DNA of 6,404 nt, taken from Phycisphaerales bacterium. GTDB taxonomy: Bacteria; Planctomycetota; Phycisphaerae; Phycisphaerales; UBA1924. A program made the position numbers and the translations under genes. The DNA is taken from assembly GCA_029260335.1 (NCBI GenBank), contig JAJDDL010000464.1, positions 1 to 6,404 of the forward strand. The letters run 5' to 3'. The notes under the pieces were generated by a model. That model worked only from the letters and a program-made list of their open reading frames with translations, was not told where the DNA came from and made no database searches. Below, piece after piece: positions 1 through 5,789 of the stretch; within the stretch, counting starts at the first letter, position 1, and each line of letters opens with the position of its first letter.

Positions 1-38
1 CCAAGCGGATGTTAGGGGAGATTGAAGAGGCTTCCTGA
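1..38 (+). CDS. Possible C-terminal end of a protein running off the left edge
   Basis: Reading from base 3, the frame gives KRMLGEIEEAS followed by a TGA stop at 36-38. The residues are polar and helix-forming and resemble a normal protein C-terminus. With only about 11 codons, no family can be recognised and the reading frame could be open by chance. If real, the gene would converge with the tRNA-Gly gene and end just before the hairpin at 57-80. Confidence 0.25.
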   Translation, partial: KRMLGEIEEAS

Positions 39-53
39 GACTTGAGCGCAAGG

Positions 54-80
54 AAAACGCCGGCCCCAAAGGGCCGGCGT
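54..80 (-). terminator. Intrinsic terminator downstream of tRNA-Gly
   Basis: Bases 57-66 and 71-80 form a perfect 10-bp GC-rich stem (ACGCCGGCCC paired with GGGCCGGCGT) around a 4-base loop. Read on the - strand, the stem runs directly into TTTT (57-54), the classical Rho-independent layout. It lies 4 bp past the 3' end of the tRNA gene. On the + strand no T-run follows, so termination in that direction would be weaker. Confidence 0.85.
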
Positions 81-84
81 CAGA

Positions 85-156
85 AGCGGGTGATCGGATT
101 CGAACCGACGACATTCACGTTGGCAACGTGACGCTCTACCACTGAGCTACACCCGC
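85..156 (-). tRNA. trnG-GCC: tRNA-Gly (anticodon GCC)
   Basis: The - strand folds into a complete 72-nt cloverleaf. The acceptor stem GCGGGTG pairs with CACCCGC. The D arm is GCTC/GAGC with an AGTGGTA loop. The anticodon stem TCACG/CGTGA carries the loop TTGCCAA, which gives anticodon GCC (glycine). The variable loop has 5 nt, and the T arm GTCGG/CCGAT has the loop TTCGAAT. The discriminator base is U, as expected for bacterial tRNA-Gly. The 3' CCA is not encoded (TCT follows the discriminator-adjacent T), so it must be added by the CCA-adding enzyme. The gene has its own promoter and terminator and appears to be transcribed alone. Confidence 0.97.
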
Positions 157-189
157 CTGCCGCCCAGACATGTGTCCCGGCGAGTCTGA

Positions 190-218
190 AAAATACGTCC
201 ACTCCGACGGGGAGTCAA
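190..218 (-). promoter_or_regulatory. Sigma70-like promoter of tRNA-Gly
   Basis: On the - strand, TTGACT (218-213) and TATTTT (195-190) are separated by exactly 17 bp. They match the -35 and -10 consensus at 5/6 and 4/6 positions. Transcription would begin near 183, about 27 nt before the mature tRNA 5' end, a normal leader for RNase P processing. The promoter lies in the otherwise gene-free 157-314 stretch, after the dsbD stop, so the tRNA need not depend on dsbD read-through. Confidence 0.6.
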
Positions 219-314
219 TGCGATGGGCATAGAGGATCGACTTGCGATGCCGATAGGTCGCTCTGGGGAATCTCGATAAGGCCTCAGACGCCCGAGAAGC
301 AGTGTTCCAGTCGA

Positions 315-2261
315 TTATCCGGCGTCGGGGGCCCCTCGGGCTTGGGCTAGAGCGTCCATGACGACCTGTGCTGTGTATGAGTTGGCCTGGAACGGCTCAT
401 CGAGACCGGGGCCATAGATCACCAGCAGCGGAATGCCCGTCTGGCCGAGCTCTGCCATCTTCTCCCAGCCGGGAGCCGTGTCGACCGTGTTGTCTGCGAT
501 GAGGGGCACGACGTCGCTCATGAGCATTTGGCTCTTGACCGGATCGCGATTGAGGATCACCTCCAGAGCCTTGCAGTTCAAGCACCACTCGGCGGTGAAG
601 TCGATGACGACGACTTTGCCCTCGGCGATGGACTCTTCGAGCAAGGCATGCGTGTAGGGAATCCAGAAATCATCGCGGGCCTTCATCGTCTTACCAACGA
701 CGTAGACCGCCGGTGTCACGCTCAGGATGAGCCCGATGATCACCATCCAAGCGATGATGGACTTCTTCTTGGTGATCTGGATCGTGCGAACGATGAGCCA
801 TCCACCCGCTGCGACCCCGAACAGTCCCACGAACCACCAATGCGTCTGTTTCCACCACCACGGCAGGTCTGGAGCGGGCCCGGCGGTCTTCTGGATCACC
901 GCCACAATGCCGGCGCCCACGAAGAACGCCGCGGCGGCGAGTAGCAATAGGCCCATCACATGCTTGACCAACTCGCTTGCCGGTCCCGTGCGAGGGATCC
1001 TCTCGACCAAGCCCGGCTTTGCGCTGAGCACAATGTAAGGCAACGCCATACCCACGCCTAGGGACGTGAAGATCACGAGGATGGTTGATGAAGGTAGCGT
1101 CGCCGCGCCCGCCAGCAATGCCCCGGCGACGAAGCCGAAACAAGGCAAGCCGAGCACCGCCGTCATCACGCCAAACATGAACGAACCATGGGCCGAGTCG
1201 GCCTTGGGGTTCACCATGTAGACCTTCTGTGGAAGCGTGATATTGAATACGCCCATGATGCCCACGCCCATCGCGGCGATGATGACACCGATGCCGAGCG
1301 TGATCCACCACGTGCCGAAGATCAACCGAGACGGATCAATCACCGAGGTCAAGAACGCGACCGGAAGGCCAATTCCTGCCCAGAACGCGATGACCCCCGC
1401 GGCCATCCAAAGACCTAGCCGCATGCTCTGACCCGGCGAGTCCGCGTGCTGGCTGATCGCCATGATCTTAATTGGGATCACCGGCAGCACGCAAGGAGTG
1501 AGGTTGAGAACCAAGCCGCCGATCGCCGAGAGCAGCGCGAGCACCACAAGACCCGCGTTCTCAGGAATCTCAAAGCCCAGGAAACTCGGACGTTTGGTCT
1601 CGGTCTCGAGACTCGCCGTCTCGACCGTGCCATCGCCCCACTCGGCCTGGCGCGAAAACACACGCTGGTCAAAGCCGCCGAAGAGAGCGGCATCGGGCGG
1701 GTCGCCGACAACAGGGGCCGCCACCACACCGAGCGCAGCGTTGGACGTCACCGTTCGGGGCATATCGCAGACTCGGTCATCGCAGGCCTGGTAAAAGAAC
1801 TCGACCGCGATCGCCAGTTTGCCCTGCACGTCCGTGCCCGCGATCATCGGCACGTACGCGACCTGACGGCCCTCGTACATCAGGATCTCGACCTCGTTCT
1901 CAGAAACCGCGCGGGTAGGCGTCAGATGCGGTTCAGGCCATTGGACCGGGCCGACCTTCGCGCCATCCACACTCACCTTCAGACTGGTCGGAATCGACTG
2001 CCAGATACCTTCGAGCTCGGCCGTGGTCACCGGATCGCCCGCAGGCCAGGTATGCCAGCCGGCTTGCAAGCTGAACTCCACCGCCAGCACGAACTCCTCA
2101 CCCGGCGCAACGCTCGCCTTGCTCGGCACCGCGCGAAGGGTGAGTCGACCGTTGGCGCCCGGCGGCCCGGCAAGGGCGTCATCCTGTCCAAACGGATCAA
2201 ACTGGCCAAAGGCAAGCGACCCGAGCATCGAGACAAAGAGAATGGCGAGACGAAAGTTCAT
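315..2261 (-). CDS. dsbD: Thiol:disulfide interchange protein DsbD (transmembrane electron carrier)
   Basis: DsbD passes electrons from cytoplasmic thioredoxin across the inner membrane to exported thiol proteins. All three classical modules are visible in the 648-residue product. After a signal peptide (residues 1-19, ending AFG) comes an Ig-like N-terminal domain with the YQAC-DDRVC pair (C160, C165). A membrane domain of about eight helices (roughly 238-525) has one Cys in TPCVLPVIPI (C257) and its partner in LGLPCFG (C374). A C-terminal thioredoxin fold follows, with WCLNCK (C560, C563) and a GIP cis-proline loop (P611). All six functional cysteines are therefore present. An upstream ATG at 2339 would add 26 residues before the signal peptide. 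I chose the ATG at 2261 because GGAG lies 8 nt before it; the ATG at 2267 would leave only 2 nt. The gene stands alone. No intrinsic terminator is obvious after the TAA. The exported MsrBA encoded about 2 kb away is a plausible client (inference). Confidence 0.95.
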   Translation of the reverse strand: MNFRLAILFVSMLGSLAFGQFDPFGQDDALAGPPGANGRLTLRAVPSKASVAPGEEFVLAVEFSLQAGWHTWPAGDPVTTAELEGIWQSIPTSLKVSVDGAKVGPVQWPEPHLTPTRAVSENEVEILMYEGRQVAYVPMIAGTDVQGKLAIAVEFFYQACDDRVCDMPRTVTSNAALGVVAAPVVGDPPDAALFGGFDQRVFSRQAEWGDGTVETASLETETKRPSFLGFEIPENAGLVVLALLSAIGGLVLNLTPCVLPVIPIKIMAISQHADSPGQSMRLGLWMAAGVIAFWAGIGLPVAFLTSVIDPSRLIFGTWWITLGIGVIIAAMGVGIMGVFNITLPQKVYMVNPKADSAHGSFMFGVMTAVLGLPCFGFVAGALLAGAATLPSSTILVIFTSLGVGMALPYIVLSAKPGLVERIPRTGPASELVKHVMGLLLLAAAAFFVGAGIVAVIQKTAGPAPDLPWWWKQTHWWFVGLFGVAAGGWLIVRTIQITKKKSIIAWMVIIGLILSVTPAVYVVGKTMKARDDFWIPYTHALLEESIAEGKVVVIDFTAEWCLNCKALEVILNRDPVKSQMLMSDVVPLIADNTVDTAPGWEKMAELGQTGIPLLVIYGPGLDEPFQANSYTAQVVMDALAQARGAPDAG

Positions 2262-2563
2262 AGTCATGGCTCCAACCGTACCGGCTTGTACCCGCGATTG
2301 TTCCCGCTCAAGCCCCCCGGTCGACCAAGACCTGGACATCCACCTGGAGGTATATCGAATAGGGCTTGGCTACTATTGCCTCGGATGTATAACCCAGCCG
2401 TGTGATATTCCGCTGACCGCCCCCTCTGGCCCGGTTTTGTGCCCCTCCCCAAGCCCCGCTAGAGCAGCGCGGTGCGTGCGTGCCAGGCGACCCGGCCAGG
2501 CCCCCGCACGTTTAGCGGCATCCCGTCCCGGGGACGAACACTGTCCTGCGGAACTGACTGCAA
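2262..2563. other. Intergenic region between divergent dsbD and RNHCP genes
   Basis: About 300 bp lie between two divergent genes, with no convincing coding potential on either strand. Most is GC-rich, but an AT-richer island at about 2349-2393 is where a divergent promoter region would be expected. There is an 8-bp palindrome GGTCGACC at 2319-2326 and a short direct repeat ACCTGGA (twice, 12 bp apart, about 2330-2348). I could not pick a convincing dsbD promoter. The RNHCP gene would have a long leader of about 165 nt if the candidate at 2366-2393 is used. Confidence 0.5.
2366..2393 (+). promoter_or_regulatory. Candidate sigma70-like promoter for the RNHCP gene
   Basis: TTGGCT (2366-2371) and TATAAC (2388-2393) lie 16 bp apart. 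The -10 box matches 5/6 of the consensus and the -35 box 4/6. They sit inside the AT-rich island of the intergenic region. The start codon is about 170 bp downstream, so the leader would be long. It is the best candidate by eye, with no further support. Confidence 0.35.
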
Positions 2564-2923
2564 ATGGCAACCAACCACCGCCGTCGCGATGAACGCGAGG
2601 GTTTCACCTGCATCCGATGCAAAGCCCACATCCCCGCGATCGGTTTCGGCACCAATCACCGCAATCACTGCCCGCGATGCCTCTGGTCGCGTCATGTCGA
2701 CGACACCCCGGGCGATCGCCAGAACGCGTGTCGGGCTCCGATGGAGCCGATCTCGGTCGCTGTGCGCTCGCATGAGGGCGAATGGACCCTGGTTCATCGC
2801 TGCACGGCTTGCGGCCAACTCCGCACCAACCGCATCGGGGGCGATGACTCCGAGACAGCGCTGTTGCAACTGGTCTTGAGGCCGCTGGCCAATCCCGCGT
2901 TTCCGTTGGATCAACTCGAGTGA
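2564..2923 (+). CDS. RNHCP-domain protein (putative zinc-ribbon protein of unknown function)
   Basis: The 119-residue product carries the family signature almost unaltered. An FTCIRC pair (C16, C19) is followed by NHRNHCPRCLWSRHVD (residues 31-46, with C36 and C39), then PGDR (49-52), a conserved-looking C56, and LVHRCTACG (C80, C83) with the downstream NRIGGDD. Three CxxC pairs plus nearby His residues strongly suggest metal binding, most likely one or two structural zinc sites (inference). The family is named after this motif, and I know of no established function. There is no signal peptide or membrane segment, so it should be cytoplasmic. The length suits a single-domain member. Only a weak GGA lies about 11 nt before the ATG. 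The gene converges on the K+ channel gene with a 3-bp gap and no terminator between them. Confidence 0.9.
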   Translation: MATNHRRRDEREGFTCIRCKAHIPAIGFGTNHRNHCPRCLWSRHVDDTPGDRQNACRAPMEPISVAVRSHEGEWTLVHRCTACGQLRTNRIGGDDSETALLQLVLRPLANPAFPLDQLE

Positions 2924-2926
2924 GCG

Positions 2927-3940
2927 CTAGGCCGCCTTGGCCTTGGATGCCTTCGCGTCGGCGACCAGCGCGGCCGCTTGGGCAGTCTGGGCCGCGAACA
3001 CCAACACATCGTCGGCCTGGAACGCTCGCGTAGATGACGGTCTTGGATTCAGATTGCCCGCCTCGTCTCGGATCGCTACAAACACCACATCCGCGTGTTT
3101 CTTGCCGATCTCGATGATCGAGTTGTGGTGCAAAGGCGAGCCCTTCTCGATCGTTGCCTCGTGCAGCCCAAGCCCCGTGGTCGAACCTGCCCCAAGCATG
3201 CTCGCGAGGCTTGGGTTGGTGATCATTTGCGCGATTCGGTCCGCGCTCGTGCTCATCGGGGAGACAACATCGGTCGCGCCCGCCCGACGCAGACGCCGGA
3301 TCGACTCGGGGTCTTCGGCCCGGACGATGATGCGAAGGTCTGGATTCAAATCGTGTGCGGCGATCGTAATGACGAGGTTCTCGGTATCCGAAGGAGTCGC
3401 CGCGATGAGACCCTTGGCATCCTCGATGCCTGCCGCGAGGAGCACCTCGTCGCGCGTGGCGTCACCCTCCATCGCGGTATACCCGAAGTCCTGAACCGCC
3501 TCGGCGTTCTTGGGATCGACGACGATGAACGGCAGCCGCTGCACGCCGAGCGAGTGGCAGATCGAGCGACCAACTCTGCCGAACCCGCACACTACGTAAT
3601 GGTCTTTCATGGCTTTCACTCGCTTGGCGTTCAGGCGTTGTTGCCGGGAAGGTGCGTCGGCGATGGACTGGATAATCTGGCTCGTGGCGTAAGTGAAGAT
3701 GGCGATGCCGCAGATGATCAATGCCGCGGCGACGCGCTCGCCTCGAGGAGACAATCCGTAGTCGCCGTACCCGACTGTGGTCACGGTGACAAGCGTGAAG
3801 AACAGCGACTGCCACGCCGACCACTGCTCGGTGATCATGAACGCGCAAGTTCCGATAACCGCCACCACCATGAACGCGACCGCAGCCCGTACGACCGGGT
3901 TCGCCGAGAGGCGCGCGCGCAAGGACGGGTCCTTGTCCAT
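2927..3940 (-). CDS. Two-helix potassium channel with RCK (TrkA-N/TrkA-C) regulatory domain, MthK/GsuK type
   Basis: The 337-residue product has the layout of MthK (about 336 residues). TM1 lies at about 17-36, a pore helix at 42-54, the selectivity filter TVGYGD at 55-60, and TM2 at about 68-93. A linker leads to an RCK/TrkA-N Rossmann domain (about 113-235) and a TrkA-C domain (about 245-330), then an Ala/Lys-rich tail. The filter matches that of K+-selective channels. The Rossmann turn CGFGRVGRS has an intact GxGxxG (G119, G121, G124), and D142 ends the second strand, as in NAD-binding RCK domains. Four subunits would form the pore in the inner membrane, gated by a cytoplasmic RCK ring. 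The frame is open upstream to 4129, but those 63 residues are Arg/Pro-rich and unlike any channel N-terminus. The ATG at 3940 gives the family length, although no Shine-Dalgarno is visible in front of it. The ligand cannot be read from the sequence. Confidence 0.93.
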   Translation of the reverse strand: MDKDPSLRARLSANPVVRAAVAFMVVAVIGTCAFMITEQWSAWQSLFFTLVTVTTVGYGDYGLSPRGERVAAALIICGIAIFTYATSQIIQSIADAPSRQQRLNAKRVKAMKDHYVVCGFGRVGRSICHSLGVQRLPFIVVDPKNAEAVQDFGYTAMEGDATRDEVLLAAGIEDAKGLIAATPSDTENLVITIAAHDLNPDLRIIVRAEDPESIRRLRRAGATDVVSPMSTSADRIAQMITNPSLASMLGAGSTTGLGLHEATIEKGSPLHHNSIIEIGKKHADVVFVAIRDEAGNLNPRPSSTRAFQADDVLVFAAQTAQAAALVADAKASKAKAA

Positions 3941-4072
3941 GACAAGACAGATCGGGATATCGGGCCACCGAGTTAAGGGGCGGCCAGGACCGATCGAATA
4001 CTCAGACTCCTGATTGGTACCGTGTAATTCCCACCGACGCGATCGATTCGAGGGAATGTGTCGGCGGCGGGG

Positions 4073-4097
4073 GCCCTCCGTCGGAATACTGGAGGGC
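4073..4097. repeat. Inverted repeat, 7-bp stem
   Basis: GCCCTCC (4073-4079) and GGAGGGC (4091-4097) are perfect reverse complements around 11 bases. The element lies about 135 bp upstream of the channel start and 150 bp upstream of the msrBA start. No T-run follows on either strand, so it is not an intrinsic terminator. It could be a protein-binding site or simply chance in GC-rich DNA. Confidence 0.4.
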
Positions 4098-4134
4098 ATG
4101 CAAGGGATCGTTCTCGTGGAACGACACATCTAAA

Positions 4135-4160
4135 AGCGGTGCTTGAACGAAGGCACCGCT
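4135..4160. promoter_or_regulatory. 8-bp inverted repeat overlapping the candidate msrBA promoter (possible operator)
   Basis: AGCGGTGC (4135-4142) and GCACCGCT (4153-4160) form a perfect 8-bp dyad around 10 bases, and the gap contains the candidate -35 box TTGAAC (4143-4148). A dyad with half-sites about 18 bp centre to centre across a -35 element suits a dimeric repressor. On the - strand the right arm runs into TTTTA, so a - strand terminator is an alternative, but no - strand gene lies just upstream of it that would need one. Confidence 0.45.
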
Positions 4161-4173
4161 AATGCCGTATTCT
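4143..4173 (+). promoter_or_regulatory. msrBA: Candidate msrBA promoter
   Basis: TTGAAC (4143-4148) matches the -35 consensus at 4/6 positions and TATTCT (4168-4173) the -10 at 4/6. The 19-bp spacer is longer than ideal, as is sometimes seen in activator-dependent promoters. Transcription would start near 4180, giving a leader of about 67 nt with two adjacent hairpins before the start codon. The call is tentative. Confidence 0.35.
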
Positions 4174-4176
4174 GAT

Positions 4177-4229
4177 CGGGACTGAATCCCGTCTTTCAGG
4201 GCGTTCAGGCCCTGTGGCCCCTCGGCCAC
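4177..4229 (+). other. Tandem hairpins in the msrBA leader
   Basis: Three perfect small stems follow one another: CGGGA/TCCCG (4177-4181, 4187-4191), CAGGGC/GCCCTG (4197-4202, 4209-4214) and GTGGCC/GGCCAC (4214-4219, 4224-4229). The self-complementary tetramer GGCC also recurs at 4208, 4216 and 4224, exactly 8 nt apart, so alternative pairings compete. The series ends 6 nt before the GGAG ribosome-binding site at 4236-4239. The fold matches no riboswitch class I know. Confidence 0.4.
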
Positions 4230-4246
4230 GACTTTGGAGCAACCTC

Positions 4247-5332
4247 ATGAAGCTCATTTCCACCTTGGTCCTCTTGCTCATCATGCTCGTCATCTTCGGC
4301 GGCATGTTGCTGGCATCCGGACCGGGCTCGAAGAAAGCAGAACTGACCATGATCAGCCAACTCTCCGGCCAACAAGGAACAAGCATGTTCTCTGCCTCCG
4401 GCTACGACCTGACGCCCCTGACCGAAGACCGCATCGAAGAACTCGCGAGCAAGCTCGATCCCGAAGAAGCACGCATCATCCTCCGCAAAGGCACCGAACC
4501 CGCGTTCTGCGGCACGCTCCTCGACAACAAGAAAGAGGGCCGGTACCTCTGCCGCCTGTGTGCCCTTCCCCTGTTTGACTCCAACGCCAAGTTCACGAGC
4601 GGCACCGGGTGGCCGAGCTTCTTCCAGCCCGCAGACCCCAAGCACATCCGCTATGTCGAAGACAACACGCTCGGCATGCGTCGGGTCGAGATCCTCTGCC
4701 CGCGATGCACCGCGCACCTCGGCCACGTGTTTGAAGATGGCCCCAAGCCCACCGGCCTGCGCTATTGCCTGAACTCCGCTTCGCTCGAGTTCTACGACCG
4801 CGATGCAAAGGTCCCCGAGGGCGGCATGCCCGATATCAAGACCGAGTCGGCCTACTTCGCCGGCGGATGCTTCTGGGGTGTCGAGGATCGCTTTGCGCAG
4901 GTGAAGGGTGTGCTCGCCGCCGAGAGCGGGTACATGGGAGGTAAGACCCAGCGTCCGAAGTACTCGGCCGTGTGCATGGGTGGCACGGGCCACGCCGAGA
5001 CTGTCAAGATCGTGTTCGACCCCAAGGTCGTGAGCTACGAGCAGCTCCTCGCGCGGTTCTTCCAGTTCCACAACCCGACCCAGCGCAATCGCCAGGGCCC
5101 GGATATCGGCACGCAGTACCGCTCGGCGATCTTCCCCGCCGACGAGAAACAGCGCGAAGTAGCCCTCGCGTTTATCGAGGCCCAGGCCAAGAGCTCACGA
5201 TTCCGCGATCTCACCATCGCGACACAGATCGAGGGCACGGGCCAGACCTTCTGGCGAGCAGAGGAGAAGCACCAGGACTACCACGCCAAGCACGGCGGGT
5301 CGTGCGCGATCCCCGAGTTGTCGGGCGGTTAA
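4247..5332 (+). CDS. msrBA: Bifunctional peptide-methionine sulfoxide reductase, MsrB-MsrA fusion with N-terminal signal/anchor
   Basis: The 361-residue enzyme reduces both stereoisomers of methionine sulfoxide in damaged proteins: MsrB the R form, MsrA the S form. After a hydrophobic segment at residues 3-23 comes an MsrB domain (about 53-185) with KGTEPAFCG, zinc pairs YLCRLC (C102, C105) and CPRC (C151, C154), the TGWPSF motif, HLGHVFEDGPKPTG, and the catalytic Cys in RYCLNS (C174). The MsrA domain (about 200-355) has the catalytic GGCFWG (C208), VCMGGTGHAE, FFQFHNPTQ and GTQYRS, plus C353 near the C-terminus as the likely resolving Cys. C88 could be the MsrB resolving Cys (inference). I chose the ATG at 4247 because GGAG sits 7 nt before it; a GTG at 4214 would precede the hydrophobic segment with 11 extra residues. 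The N-terminus has one Lys and a hydrophobic core but no lipobox, so export or membrane anchoring is likely. The B-then-A order is a known alternative to the A-B order of Neisseria PilB. Confidence 0.96.
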   Translation: MKLISTLVLLLIMLVIFGGMLLASGPGSKKAELTMISQLSGQQGTSMFSASGYDLTPLTEDRIEELASKLDPEEARIILRKGTEPAFCGTLLDNKKEGRYLCRLCALPLFDSNAKFTSGTGWPSFFQPADPKHIRYVEDNTLGMRRVEILCPRCTAHLGHVFEDGPKPTGLRYCLNSASLEFYDRDAKVPEGGMPDIKTESAYFAGGCFWGVEDRFAQVKGVLAAESGYMGGKTQRPKYSAVCMGGTGHAETVKIVFDPKVVSYEQLLARFFQFHNPTQRNRQGPDIGTQYRSAIFPADEKQREVALAFIEAQAKSSRFRDLTIATQIEGTGQTFWRAEEKHQDYHAKHGGSCAIPELSGG

Positions 5333-5520
5333 TCTTCCTCGGGCATCACAAACCAGAGCACGATGTACACCAGGATGCCCGGAAACGCAGCCGAGAGAAT
5401 CGAGAGCAGCACGTAAGCAAGCCGGGTGCGTCCCGAGGGCCAGCCGAGCCATCGCGCGAGCCCGCCGACAACGCCGGCGATCATGCGGTCCGATCGAGTG
5501 CGCATCAACTGCTGTTGCAT
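5329..5520 (-). CDS. Small PspC-domain membrane protein
   Basis: The 63-residue product is essentially one PspC domain: R9-S10-D11, the GVVGGLARWLG block at 16-26, a hydrophobic helix at about 33-58, and a MPEED end. In enterobacteria PspC is an inner-membrane protein of the phage-shock envelope-stress response. This short form lacks the C-terminal region of the longer enterobacterial protein, so its role may differ. GGAG lies 10 nt before the ATG. It is the second gene of a two-gene - strand unit, 20 bp after the YeaQ-type gene. Its TAA stop overlaps that of msrBA: the four bases TTAA at 5329-5332 provide both stops on opposite strands. Confidence 0.88.
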   Translation of the reverse strand: MQQQLMRTRSDRMIAGVVGGLARWLGWPSGRTRLAYVLLSILSAAFPGILVYIVLWFVMPEED

Positions 5521-5540
5521 CGCTCAGGATCTCCGATCCA

Positions 5541-5789
5541 TTACTTCTTGCCCTTGCCCAAGAAGACGAGCAACGCGAGCAGCACGAGCGCGCCTGCGGT
5601 CGCGGCAACCAACTCGCCCATGGGTCCGACCGCCTCAATCTGAAGCAAGCCAAAGAGAAACCCGCCGAGAACTGCCCCGATCACACCCACAATCAGATTG
5701 CCCACAAAGCCGAAGCCCGAACCTTTGAAGAGCAGACCCGCAAGCCATCCCGCGACCAAGCCGATGAGCAAGAACCAAACGAATGACAT
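5541..5789 (-). CDS. GlsB/YeaQ/YmgE family stress-response membrane protein
   Basis: The 82-residue product matches the length and pattern of this family (also called transglycosylase-associated proteins): MSFVWFLLIGLVAGWLAG, then a Gly-rich second helix with NLIVGVIGAVLGG, and a third hydrophobic helix (about 60-77) ending in KGKK. Three transmembrane segments are predicted by eye. The biochemical function is unknown; members are often induced by general or envelope stress. The frame is open to 5918, but the ATG at 5789 has a strong GGAGG 5 nt upstream and gives the standard length, so the 43 extra residues are rejected. It is the first gene of a unit with the PspC-domain gene, which fits a stress-related membrane role. 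Confidence 0.92.
   Translation of the reverse strand: MSFVWFLLIGLVAGWLAGLLFKGSGFGFVGNLIVGVIGAVLGGFLFGLLQIEAVGPMGELVAATAGALVLLALLVFLGKGKK

Larger units (their letters stand above)
3941..4246. other. Intergenic region rich in inverted repeats between divergent K+ channel and msrBA
   Basis: About 305 bp with no credible gene lie between the two divergent start codons. The right two thirds hold five short inverted repeats: 4073-4097, 4135-4160, 4177-4191, 4197-4214 and 4214-4229. All have perfect stems of 5-8 bp. The left third (3941-4070), which should contain the channel promoter, shows no clear -35/-10 pair. A GGTACC palindrome occurs at about 4016-4021. Confidence 0.6.

Noticed and set aside
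2262..2339. 26-residue upstream extension of DsbD
   Set aside because: It would bury the signal peptide behind a charged segment. The ATG at 2261 has the best-spaced GGAG.
1446..2405. 319-codon open frame on the + strand
   Set aside because: It is antisense to dsbD and its translation is Arg/His-rich low-complexity sequence with no recognisable domain. Long antisense frames are expected in GC-rich coding DNA.
2264..2452. 62-codon open frame on the - strand in the dsbD/RNHCP intergenic region
   Set aside because: It is Gly/Arg/Pro-rich with no hydrophobic core or motif, and it overlaps the likely promoter island. I saw nothing to support translation.
3095..3976. 293-codon open frame on the + strand
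   Set aside because: It is antisense to the K+ channel gene, whose product is clearly recognisable. The antisense product is Arg/Asp/His-rich with no domain.
3941..4129. 63-residue upstream extension of the K+ channel
   Set aside because: The extra residues are Arg/Pro-rich with no family similarity and cover the intergenic inverted repeat at 4073-4097. The ATG at 3940 gives the normal MthK length.
4135..4160. Hairpin with TTTTA read as an intrinsic terminator on the - strand
   Set aside because: No - strand gene lies just upstream of it that would need terminating; the flanking gene on that side, msrBA, is on the + strand. An operator-like role is preferred, but the terminator reading cannot be excluded.
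4205..5071. 288-codon open frame on the - strand
   Set aside because: It is antisense to msrBA, which has intact catalytic motifs. This frame shows no family pattern.
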